From Epichloe hybrida (lineage: Eukaryota > Ascomycota > Sordariomycetes > Hypocreales > Clavicipitaceae), in the NCBI GenBank assembly GCA_019022495.1, contig JAFEKR010000040.1:310001-374000 (forward strand): 64,000 nt of DNA, in the 5' to 3' direction. A model generated the notes under the pieces. It ran no database searches. It saw nothing but the letters and a program-made list of their open reading frames with translations, and was not told the origin of the DNA. Positions 13,566-24,800 of the stretch are shown here, in pieces. The position numbers and the translations under genes were made by a program. Within the stretch, counting starts at the first letter, position 1, and every line of letters starts with the position of its first letter.

Positions 13566-13667
13566 ATTACTTATTTTAAAAAAACTATAAAAAAAACTAC
13601 TAGTAAACTTAATATAAGTAGCTTATTATATCTTATTATAGCTTATAATAGCTTATAATACTAATAT

Positions 13668-13766
13668 TACTAAGATTACTAGTATTACTAAGATTACTAA
13701 GATTACTAAGATTACTAAGATTACTAAGATTACTAAGATTACTAAGATTACTAAGATTACTAAGAT
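13668..13766. repeat. 9-bp minisatellite (ATTACTAAG)n
   Basis: About ten copies of ATTACTAAG in X1. The matching site in X2 (about 20,320-20,378) has a shorter array, another copy-number difference between the two elements. Confidence 0.9.
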
Positions 13767-14296
13767 TATTATAATATTATTAGTGTTAAAGTTTAATAAA
13801 AAATAAATAACTAATAAATAACTTAAATATAAATACTAGTAATTATAAGTAAATTACTATAGTAAAAGCTATAGTTTTTAATAACTTAGTATTTTAAGTT
13901 TTTTAAAAATATTAATATTATAAAAATGTTTTCTCTTTTATATTTCTTTAAAATAATAATAAAAGTAAAATAATAGTAATTATAGTAATAATAGTAATTA
14001 AGGTTATAAAAGTTATTGTGTGGCTAGAATTGTGACCTCTTAAGACCTCTCTCGAGACCTCTCACAAGACCATAGGCCTCTAGACCTCGGCATTGTCAGA
14101 TCTATTGGCATCGCCGGATTAATCGGATCCCTAGTCATGTGACTATCTAGCTAGATAAAATCCCTAGATTCCCTCCCCTTTTATAGAAAATTAACTCTCC
14201 CCTTTTGTGCGGTTACTACAGTATATGCTCTAGGTTTATTTAATTAATAAGATAACTAGATATTAAAAAGAGACCTTAGTAGCTTAGATCCTCGCG

Positions 14297-14608
14297 ATGG
14301 ATCGCAAATATCGCAGACCTAGATCCCGTTATCTAGGTTCCGGCTTCGATATCGTTAAATTCGTTAGTATCGTTAGTATCATTAGCATCGTTAATATTAT
14401 TGTTTTTATCGTTATTATTAGCTTCGTCATTAAGACTGTCTTTTCCATCGTTTTAGGGTGTTGTTTTTCCCCTAACAAAACTAGTGGAGAAACGGGGAAT
14501 AGTCCTATTAGACCTTCTGCCGTTAAATTTAATAATCCTCTCCTAATATTGCCTCTCTTGTTATTTCCCCCTTTGGTTATCCCTTTGTACGATTATTACA
14601 ATCATTAG
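14297..14608 (+). other. Short open frame in the Z LTR-like repeat, present in three copies
   Basis: An open frame starts at ATG 14297. Its first 60 residues recur at 1470 and 17990: a basic start (MDRKYRRPRSRYLG), then a very hydrophobic Ile/Val/Ser segment (IVSIISIVNIIVFIV) ending GCCFSP. Homologous copies differ mainly by C/T and G/A changes, many of them silent or conservative. After about residue 62 the three frames diverge because each leaves the repeat. It could be a small membrane-segment peptide or just translation of an ATCGTTAGT-like low-complexity stretch. No known family recognised. Confidence 0.35.
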
Positions 14609-14609
14609 C

Positions 14610-15300
14610 AGCTTCTTACCTCTTTTCCCTTCGATCTAGGTTAGCTAGATTGAATCCCTTTATTCCGATTATTTGATCAAGGTCATCTAACTTGTCCGAT
14701 ATTATCAAAATCATCGGATTTATTAAATCAAATGATCGCGACCGTTACGACCTTTTTCCCTTTAATCTAGGTCGCTAGATTAAATCCCTTCATTCCGATC
14801 ATTTGATCAAGGTTATCTAACTTATCCGATATCATCAAAATCATCGGATTTGTCAAATCAAATGATCGTGACTAGCACAACCTTTCCCCTTAATCCGGGC
14901 AGCTAGATCAAATCCCTTCGTTCCGATCATTTAATTAAGGTTATCTGACTAATCTAATATCGTCAAAATCGTCAGATCAGTCAGATTAATTAATCAGAAC
15001 CGGCATGACCTTTTCCCCTTTAATCCGGGTTTAGCTAGATCAAATCCCTTCGTTCTGATTAATTAATCTAGGTTACCTAACTAATCTAATATCGTCAAAA
15101 TCGTCAGATCAGTCAGATTGATTAATTAGAACTAGCATGACCTTTTCCCCTTTAATCCGGGTTTAGCTAGATTAAATCCCTTCATTCTAATCATTTAATC
15201 AAGGTTATCTGACTTGTCCAATATCATTAAAATCATCGGATTTGTTAAATTAAATGATTGCAACCGTTATGACCTTTTCTCTCTTGACCTAGGTTAGCTA
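14610..15300. repeat. About 130-bp tandem array with internal palindromes (Z element)
   Basis: Five copies with a 128-132 bp period, each starting near CTTTTTCCC and AATCCCTT. Each unit holds an inverted pair, for example CGATCATTTGAT and ATCAAATGATCG, around a second pair ATCCGAT / ATCGGAT, so each repeat could fold into a hairpin. Units differ mainly by C/T and G/A. No coding potential. Confidence 0.85.
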
Positions 15301-15589
15301 GGTTAAACCCTTCCTTTCTAACCTTTTGACCTTTTCTGACCTTTTGACTTTCCTTTCTAGCTTTAACCTCTTCTAGCTTTAACCTTTATTTCTAGCTTTA
15401 ACCTTTTTTTTTTCTGATTTTTGACCTTCTAACCTACCTAGCTTAAACTAATTCAATACCCTAGTTTTGCTTAGCTATCCGTTAGGGAGGCAAGTAGCTA
15501 GACCTTTAACTTTAACCTTAATAAATTAGGTCTTTTATAATTAGACCTTTAACCTAACCTTTATTAGCTAGGTCTGTCATTAAAGATTA

Positions 15590-17530
15590 ATTAATCTAAC
15601 TATCTGACAAGGCCTCCGACCGTTAAAGACCTCTCTGACTGACGATTTCTCTGACGATTGACGAGGAATCTAATGTACAGAAGGTCTTCTGACAAGGTCT
15701 CTGACCGCTAACAAGGCCCTCTGTTATGGATTGATTAGTTGATTAATCAGACCTATGGTTATTCTAGCTCTGACTGTTAGGCTAGATTAATTACTAATAA
15801 TCCCTCTAACTGTCTGACAAGACCTCTAACCATTAAAGATCCCTCTGATTAACGATTCCTCTAACCTTTAAAGGGGAATCTAATGTACAGAAGGTCTTCT
15901 AATAAGGTCTCTAATCGCTAATAAAAGCTTCTATTATTAGACTAATTAATCTGACTGTCTAACGAGGCCTCTGACTGTTAAAGACCTCTCTAACTGACGA
16001 TTTCTCTGACGATTGACAAGGAATCCGATGTATAGAAGGTCTTCTGACGAGGTCTCTGACCGTCTGACAAGGCCTCTGACCGTTAAAGACCTCTCTAACA
16101 GATGATTCCTCTGACCTTTGAAGGGGAATTTGATGTACAGAAGGTCTTCTAAAGAGGTCTCTAACCAATGACAAGGGCTTCTGTTATTAGACTAATTAAT
16201 CTAACTGTTTAACGAGGCCTCTAACTATTAAAGATCCCTTTAACTAACGATTCCTTCGACTTTTGAAGGGGAATCTAATGTATAGAAAGTCTTCTAAAGA
16301 GGCCTTTGCTATTAATAAAAGCTTCTATTATTAGACTAATTAATCTAACTATCTAACAAGGCCTCTGACTGTTAAAGATCCCTCTAATTGATGATTCCTC
16401 TGATGATTGAAGAGGAATCTAACCAACAGAAGGTCTTCTAACAAGGTCTTCGCCCGCTAACGACCCCTCTGGCCGTTAAAGATCCCTCTGACTAACGATT
16501 TCTCTGACCTTTAAAGAGGAATCTAATGTACAGAAGGTCTTCTAAAGAGGCCTCTGCCGTTAACAAAAGCTTCTGTTATTAGACTAATTAATCTGACTAT
16601 CTGACGAGGCCTCTAACCGTTAAAGATCCCTCTGACTGATGATTCCTCTAACAATTAAAGAGGAATCTGACTGACAGAAGGTCTTCTAACAAGGTCTTCG
16701 CCCGCTAACGGCCCCTCTGGCCGTTGAAGACCTCTCTAACAGATGATTCCTCTAACTTTTGAAGGGGAATTTAATGTACAGAAGGTCTTCTAAAGAGGCC
16801 TCTGCTGTTGACAAAAGCTTCTGTTATTAGACTAATTAATCTAACTGTCTAATAAGACCTCTAACCATTAAAGACCTCTCTAACAGATGATTTCTCTGAC
16901 TTTTAAAGGGGAATTTGATGTACAGAAGGTCTTCTAAAGAGGCCTCTGCCATTAACAAAAGCTTCTGTTATTAGACTAATTAATCCGACTGTCTAATAAG
17001 ACCTCTAACCGTTAAAGACCTCTCTGACTAACGATTTCTCTAACCTTTGACGAGGAATCTAATGTACAGAAGGTCTTCTAAAGAGGTCTCTAACCGCTAA
17101 TAAGGGCTTCCGTTGTTAGACTAATTAATCTAACTATCTGACAAGGCCTCTGACTATTAAAGACCTCTCTAACTAACGATTTCTCTGATGATTAACGAGG
17201 AATCTAATGTACAGAAGGTCTTCTAAAGAGGCCTCTGCCCGCTAACAAAAGCTTCTGTCATTAGACTAATTAATCCAACTGTCTAACAAGGCCTCCGACC
17301 CTTAAAGACCTCTTTGACTAACAATTCCTCCGACTTTTAAAGAGAAATCTAACTAATAGAAGGTCTTCTAAAGAGGTCTCTGACTGCTAATAAGGGCTTC
17401 CGTTATTAGACTAATTAATCCGACCGTTAAAGATCCCTCTAACTGACGATTCCTCTAACGATTAAAGAGGTCTCTAACTATTAGAAAGGTCTTCTGCTAC
17501 GAATTAATTAATTAGACTGTTAACAAGACC
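15590..17530. repeat. About 144-bp satellite array with 104-bp longer variants (Z element)
   Basis: The landmark ATTAGACTAATTAAT recurs at about 15936, 16186, 16330, 16578, 16826, 16970, 17115, 17260 and 17405. Spacings are 144-145 bp, or 248-250 bp in some units, so there is a base unit and a longer form with an extra about 104 bp. Units carry GGTCTTCT and GAGGAATCT blocks. Fragments of the same array are present at about 630-970 in Z copy 1. The minus-strand frame at 15959-16174 is a product of the repeat, not a gene. Confidence 0.88.
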
Positions 17531-19176
17531 TCTAATAACCCCTTTAATAGATAACCCTTTTAATTAATGGATTGATAGGTAGGGGGGGCCTGAAAATCAC
17601 GAATTTTTTTTTTATCTTATGATTATACTACTTCTTCCCCTTTTGTTGTTTTTTGTTACTGTTTTCCCTTTCCTAGGGGCTAGAAAAGGGAAAACAGTTA
17701 GGGAGGTGTTATGTGGCTAGAATTGTGACCTCTTAAGACCTCTCTCAAGACCTCTCACAAGACCACAGGCCTCTAGACCTTGGCATTGTTGGATCTATTA
17801 GCATCGCCGGATTAATCGGATCCCTAGTCATGTGACTATCTAGCTAGATAAAATCCCTAGATTCCCTCCCCTTTTATAGAAAATTAACTCTCCCCTTTTG
17901 TGTGATTACTATAGTATATGCTCTAGGTTTATTTAATTAATAAGATAACTAGACATTAAAAAGAGACCTTAGTAGCTTAGATCCTCGCGATGGATCGCAA
18001 ATATCGCAGACCTAGATCCCGTTATCTAGGTTCTGGCTTCGATATCGTTAAATTCGTCAGTATTGTTAGTATCATTAGCATCGTCAATATCATCGTTTTT
18101 ATCGTTATCATTAGCTTCGTCATCGAGACCGTCTTTTCCGTCGTTTTGGGGTGTTGTTTTTCCCCTGACAAATTATTAAAGCTTTTATAATAAGTATATA
18201 TATTCTTTACGCTAGATAGCTAATTAAGTAGCTAGTCCTAGTACTCTAACTGCTTAGTTAAGAGAGAAAACCCTATACTAGGATATAGTATATTATATAA
18301 AACTAAGTCCTAGTATTATTTTTAAAAACAAGTTAAACTTATTTTTTATAGCTTATTTAAGCTATATAAGGTAATTAAAATAATACTATTAGTTATCTAT
18401 TAATAAATTATAAATATTAGTCTATTATATTCTTTCTTTATATATTATTATAATAAGATATATAAAGTTACTATATATAACTTCTTAAAGCTTTAGAATT
18501 ATAAAGCTTAAAGTAATATTTAATTAGTTTAAATAGTAAATAAATAGTTTAAGCTTTTTTAAAGTTTTTATTATATAACTAATAATATATTAATACTAAG
18601 TATATACTTTATTAACTTCTTATTATTTATTTAGATTTATTAACTAATTATATTATATTAGTTTAGGGTATTTTTAATTAAAATAATAATAATAAATTAT
18701 AAAATAGTAAATAATTAGTAGTAATAGTAAATAAAAGAATAAGTTAGTTTTTCTTAAAGTTATATTAGTAAAATAAAGTAATAAGTATAATAGTATTATT
18801 AAAAAGGTATAATATTATAAATAACCCTAGTTATAGTAAAATTCTTAAAAAAGGTAAATATTATAAATTCTATAACTAATTAAGTAAAATAGGTAATAAT
18901 AAAAGCTTCTATATAACTAGCTTTCTTTTAATCCTTATAATAACATTATATAATAAAAAGGCCTACTTTTTTTTACTAACACTATATTTGTAGTTTTTGT
19001 AGTTAGTGTAGTTAGTAACTACACTAACTACACTACACTATAAGCAAAAAAAAACTACATTACACTACACTATAAAAAAAAAAACTACAATACATTAACT
19101 ATAAGAAAAAAAAACTACATTATAAATACAAATGTTTCCTAAAAACTACACTAACTACACTATAAACAATACTCTA

Positions 19177-19714
19177 ACCTTACCCTTCCTTTCCTATATT
19201 ATAGCTAATATAGGTACTTCTAGTACTATTCTAGCTACTTAACCTAATCTAACTAAACTTAATAATATTACTAAGGCATAGTATATAAGAACTATAGTTA
19301 TTACTTCTCTTAAGGGAGCTAAGAACTTTAAGGAATAGGAGATCTTAATCTAAATATAAGTCTATATTATATAACTTACACTATACTTAACTAGAATAAC
19401 CTTATAGTCCTAAGAAACTAGTAAGTATTACGCTATTCTCTCTTTTATTATATAGTAAAGCCTCTCCTTATAAGTCTAAAAGAATTTAATATATATAGGA
19501 TAGACTAATATAATACTAGTTACTAAAATAATATAATTAATTAAAAGTAATTACAGGTTCAAGGCTAATTTAGCTATTATTAAACTACTATAATAGTTCT
19601 CTTAGTCTAAGAGGGCTAATTTCTCTATAATATAAGCTTAGCTAGATTACCACTAAACCCTTTAGAACTAAATCTATAAGATTAAAAAGATCCCTAATAT
19701 TATTTAGGTATCAC
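19177..19714 (+). mobile_element. 5' fragment of Ty1/copia element D
   Basis: AT-rich, frame-broken sequence between X1 and X2. After removing X2, the 8-bp duplication GGTATCAC joins it directly to the copia sequence at 21882, so it is the upstream part of the same element. No LTR was identified on this side. The region probably corresponds to gag. Confidence 0.55.
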
Positions 19715-21873
19715 TAGAGTATTACACTAAAATGTGTAGTGTGGTGTAGTATTTATAGTGTAGTATAATAACTACACTATAAACTACACTACACTACAAA
19801 CTACATTAACTATAAGGAAAAAAAAACTACACTACACTAACTATAAAAAAAAAACTATAATACATTACACTATAAATTTTTTTTCCTAAATTACACTAAC
19901 TACAAATACTATAAATATAGTATTAGACTTTTTATTAGTTATTAGTATTTATAAGGTTAAAAGAAAGCTAGTTATATAAAACCTTTTATTATTACCTATT
20001 TTATTAAATTAGTTATAGAATTTATAATATTATATTATTTTTATAATTTTATTATAACTAAGTAAGGTTATATATAATATTATACTTTTGTAATAATACT
20101 ATTTAACTTACTACTCTCTTTCCCTAATATAACTTAAAGAAAAACCTTCTTATTATATTATTTACTATTTCTATAAATTATTTTATCTTTCTATAAATTA
20201 TTATTATTACTTATTTTAAAAAAAACTATAAAAAGAACTACTAGTAAACTTAATATAAGTAACTTATTATATCTTATTATAGCTTATAATAGCTTATAAT
20301 AGCTTATAATACTAATATTACTAATATTACTAGTATTACTAATATTACTAGTATTACTAAGATTACTAAGATTACTGATAATATTATGTCACGGCTTGCA
20401 CCAAAAGGTTAAGAACGAAGTAAAGGCTAAGACTATTGTAGTCACTGCTAGATAGATGCTAGCTAGGGGTAGGTGCGTGAAGGTTTTAATCTCTAACCTA
20501 GCACTAATAATATATATAGTCTTTAATAAATACCTTGCTTTATAGGCACGTAGCTATCTTATAGCTAGCTAGCCTCTTTGTTATTCACATAGCCTAAAGG
20601 TTCTCTAAAGACTTGCTTTAATAAACATCCTATCTTTGACCTCTGCGCTCCTAACATATTATTAGTGTTAAAGTTTAATAAAAAATAAATAATAAATAAA
20701 TAACTTAAATATAAATACTAGTAATTATAAGTAAATTACTATAGTAAAAGCTATAGTTTTTAATAACTTTATATTTTAAGGTTTTTAAAAATATTAATAT
20801 TATAAAAATGTTTTCTCTTTTATATTTTTTTAAAATAATAATAAAAGTAAAATAATAGTAATAATAGTAATTAAGTCATAATAGTAATAATAGTATTAAT
20901 AGTAATAATAGTAATTAAGGTTATTAAAGTTATTAAAGCTCTTATAATAAGTATAGTATATTATATAAAAGTAAGTCTTAGTTTTATTTTAAAAAATAAG
21001 TTAAACTTAATTTTTATAGCTTAATTAAGCTATATAGGGTAATTAAAATAATACTATTAATTCTTTATTAATAGATTATAAATATTAGTTTATTATATTC
21101 TTTATTTATATATTATAGTAATAAGATATATAAAGTTACTATATATAACTTCTTAAGGCTTTAGAATTATAAAGCTAAAAGTAATATTTAATTAGTTTAA
21201 ATCTTAAATAAATAGTTTAAGCTTTTTTTAAGTTCTTATTATATTAAGAATAAGATTTAAGTACTAAGCATATATTTTATTAACTTCTAGTAATTTATCT
21301 AGATTTCTTAATTAATTTTATTCTATTAGTTTAGGGTATTTTTTATTTAAAATAATAATAATAACATTTTAAAATATAAAATAATTAATAGTAATAGTAA
21401 ATAAAATAATAAGAAGGTTTTTCTTTAAGTTATATTAGTAAAATAAAGTATTAGGTATAATCGTTTTATTAAAAAGTTATAATATTATAAATTACCCTAG
21501 TTATAGTAAAATCCTTAAAAAAAGGTAAATTTTATAAATTATATAACTAATTAGGTAAAATAGGTAATAATAAAAGCTTCTATATAACTAGCCTTCTTTT
21601 TATCCTTATAATAACTTATATAATAAAAAGGTCCACTTTTTTTTACTAACACTATATTTGTAGTTTTTGTAGTTAGTGTAGTTAGTAACTACACTAACTA
21701 CACTACACTATAAGCAAAAAAAAACTATAATACACTACACTACAAAAAAAAAAACTATATTACACTAACTATAAAAAAAAACTACAATATATTAACTACA
21801 AGAAAAAAAAACTACACTATAAATACAAACTTTTCCTAAAAACTACACTAACTACACTACAAACAATACTCTA
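19715..21873. mobile_element. hAT-like non-autonomous element X2 with a solo LTR inside
   Basis: Same termini as X1 (TAGAGTATT ... AATACTCTA) and perfect 8-bp duplications GGTATCAC (19707-19714 and 21874-21881). Total 2,159 bp, about 1,884 bp after removing the 270-bp solo LTR and its 5-bp duplication. Subterminal TGTAG / CTACA arrays are present at both ends. It is closely related to X1 through 13,035-14,010 and 18,180-19,176, and so provides the empty site for the Z insertion in X1. Confidence 0.9.
20387..20656 (-). repeat. Solo gypsy LTR (270 bp) with target duplication TATTA
   Basis: It begins TGTCACGGCTTGCACC and ends GCGCTCCTAACA, the reverse complement of the gypsy B-type LTR. It is flanked by TATTA at 20382-20386 and 20657-20661. 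The empty site is present in X1 (about 13,775-13,785). No internal region adjoins it, so it is a solo LTR left by recombination. It is the least RIP-mutated full LTR in the window. Confidence 0.95.
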
Positions 21874-24800
21874 GGTATCACAGACTATTAAAGTAATTAA
21901 AGGCTTAATGCCTAATATTTATAATACTTAGAAAATTAAGGGATTCTCTAAATTAGAGCTTATAAAAGAGAGCATGCTTACTTACTTAATATATAAAGCT
22001 AATAAGCCTTAGAAGGACTAAAAGGTTAACTATATAACCTAATAAAAGAATAATAAGGATAATACTAATATAAAAGGTAAAGGTAAAGCTTTAATAAAGA
22101 AAAATAAAACCTCTAAGACTATTAAGCTAGATTATAGTTATTTAATCTCTCCTAGGTAATTAATTTATTTAAAGGATAATTATTAGAAACTTTATCTAGA
22201 GAAAAGGCCTAATTTAATAAAGAAGAAAGGTAACTTAACTATAACTACTATTACTACCTCTCCTAATATTATTACTATAGGAAGCAATCTCTCTCTTATA
22301 GTAATTAACTAGGACTATTCCTTTTAAATAATAGTAAATTACCTTATAAAGGAGAACTATATTCTTAACTCTAGATATAATACTTATATATTTAATATAA
22401 CTAAATAGTTTACTTATTTAAACACTAATATAGTTACTAGACTAATAATATTAAGTAATAAAGAATAACTTAATATTAAAGGCATTAGTAATATTAAACT
22501 CCCTATTAGTAAAGGCTATCTAGAACTTTCTAATGCCTAATAGGCACTAAAGGCTAAAGTTAATATAATTTCACTAGGCTTTCTTAAGTAAGGAGGTGTT
22601 ATTATAGATATATTTAAAGATTAATTAATCTTAAAGTCTATAGGCAATATTATTACTTCTTATAACTAGAAGTCTAATGTTTCAATATTAATTCTTAGGG
22701 AGGAGAAACCTTAATTTAACTTTATAGCCCTATTAAGCAAATCCATTACTAAGAAGGTGAAATTTAGCCTCTTATATAAGAGACTTAGGTATATAGGGAA
22801 AGAATAAATTATACTAGTCTATAAAGAAGTAGAAATTAAGATTAACCCTATATCCTTAATTAATTTCTAGTATTTAGCTTACCTTCTATTAAAAGCCTCT
22901 TAGATAATTTATTAAGAGAACTTTAATAATATAACTACCTTCCTTTCTTATATATTCTAGGACTTTATTAAACACAAGCTTAAAGGCTTTAGAGAGAAGA
23001 AGTATATATTATATATAATTAACGCCTATACACGCTTTTACTAGGTAATTCTAACTATTAATAAAGCTAGTGTAGTTAAAGTAATTAAAGCTTAGAAAAC
23101 TACTATTAAGAATATAAGTAATAGCTTTACTATTAAATACTTCTATATAAATAATATAACTAAATTCCTTAAAGAGAAGTTTAAACTCTTCTATTAAAAG
23201 GAGGGAATTATTTATTAAACTAGCGCTCTATATATTCCTACTTATTAAGCCCTTATTAAATATGCTAGTTAAACCCTTATAAAGATAGTATAATCCTTAA
23301 TAATTAAAGCTAAATTACTAGAACTTCTCTAGCTATATACTATAAAGTATATAGCTAAAATTACTAATCTATTGCCTACATATAGTAATAAGGATAATTA
23401 ATCTCCTTAGTAAGTATTATTTAATATCCTAGGCCTTAAAAATAACGCCTTAATTTAACACTTATATACATAGGAATATATTATGTATATACGCATTCCT
23501 AATAAATATTATATTTAATTATAGAAAATAGTGCTATAAGCTAAGAAAGGTTAACTTATAGGTATAGATAGCCCTAAATATTACCTTTATAAGGTTTAAA
23601 TCCCTAAAGATTAGAGAATTATATATATAAGGGATATACGCTTTAATAAGAATATATTTATACTTACTAAATTTAAGGCTAATAAGACTATCTATATTAT
23701 AGACCTTATTAACCCTTCTTTTGCTAAAGAAAGCTATTATATTATTAATATTTTACCTATAAAGAAACCTTATCCCTAGCCTATTACTAATATTAAATAG
23801 AAAAAGGTTTACTTTATAAATATCCCTTTAGTTTCCTTAGAAATAAATAAGAATTACCACTCTTTTAAGAAGAAAGATAATTCTCCTACTAGGAATAAGC
23901 CTTTATTATCTTAAAGCTCTTTTTTAATACCCTTTAAGAGTCCTTCTTAAAGGGACCTTATAAGCTAATAATAATATATTATTAAAGAGAATACTATTCT
24001 CCTAAGGTATTAGCCTAGGGCCTTCCTAGATAAAGAAGCTAAAGATAATAATAATACTATTATATAATAATAACTTAAACCTAAACCTAAGCCCCTAAGA
24101 TAATCCCTTTAATCTAATATATATTAAGATTACCTTAATATTATAATATCTAGTAAGAAAAAAGCCTTTTCTCTAGGATCTTATTAATTAAACCTTATAA
24201 TTTATTATTATAATAATAACCTATATAATAATAAAGTAAAGGAAATTACTACCTTATACGCCTTTCTAATACTTCAAGTAGCTAATATAGCTAATATAAA
24301 GATTAACATTCTATCTAATTAGTATAAGGCTAAAGCTATAGATAACTATTATATTTTCTAAAGACTTACTAAAAAGAAAGAACTCCTTAAAATCTATAAA
24401 AAAAACTACTAGAATTTAGTCTTTACTCCTAAAGATATAAAGATCTTTAATAGCTAATAGGTTTATACTATAAAGTACCTAATTAATTATAACCCTTATT
24501 TAAAGGTAAGATAAGTTATAAGAGAAAACTAGAATCTAAAGGTCTTTAGTAATAAGGACCTCTATATAGTAATAATATACTTAGTTTCTTTATAAGTATT
24601 TTATATACTTATTACTACCTTTAACTATAATTAGTAGTAATATAATATTATAAATACCTTCCTTAATACTAAAGTATAAGGAGATATTTATATTAAATAA
24701 CCTTATAGCTACTCTAATAGTATAACTAAAGTCTATAAGCTTAAAAGAGCTCTTTATAGCTTACTTATTTCTTCTTTTTAGTAACTAGATAATATTACTA

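Larger units (their letters stand above)
14018..18172 (+). mobile_element. Complete LTR-like, satellite-carrying element Z (4,155 bp) nested in X1
   Basis: Direct terminal repeats of about 460 bp (14019-14479 and 17712-18172) start TGTGGC and end CTGACAAA / CTAACAAA. A 5-bp duplication TTATT flanks the element (14013-14017 and 18173-18177). The empty site is visible in X2 near 20,930. A purine-rich stretch (about 17,690-17,710, GTTAGGGAGG) precedes the 3' repeat as a polypurine tract would. The 3.2-kb interior has no reverse transcriptase, integrase or other known domain; it is made of a 130-bp array, a CT-rich region and a 144-bp array. This fits a non-autonomous LARD/TRIM-like retroelement. 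The exact first base is uncertain by 1 bp, and the primer binding site was not identified. Confidence 0.7.
13035..19176. mobile_element. hAT-like non-autonomous element X1 (6,142 bp including nested Z)
   Basis: The termini are perfect inverted TAGAGTATT at 13035 and AATACTCTA ending at 19176. Perfect 8-bp duplications ACCTTACC flank it (13027-13034 and 19177-19184). TAGAGTATT equals CAGAGCATT of W and V after C-to-T changes. TGTAG / CTACA pentamer arrays lie inside both ends (13,050-13,250 and 18,970-19,170). Without nested element Z (14018-18172 plus its 5-bp duplication) it would be about 1.98 kb. No transposase is recognisable. It is inserted in sequence continuing into copia D. Confidence 0.88.

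Noticed and set aside
15590..17530. Regularly spaced repeats resembling a CRISPR array
   Set aside because: Units are contiguous 144-bp satellites with no unique spacers, in a eukaryotic transposon.
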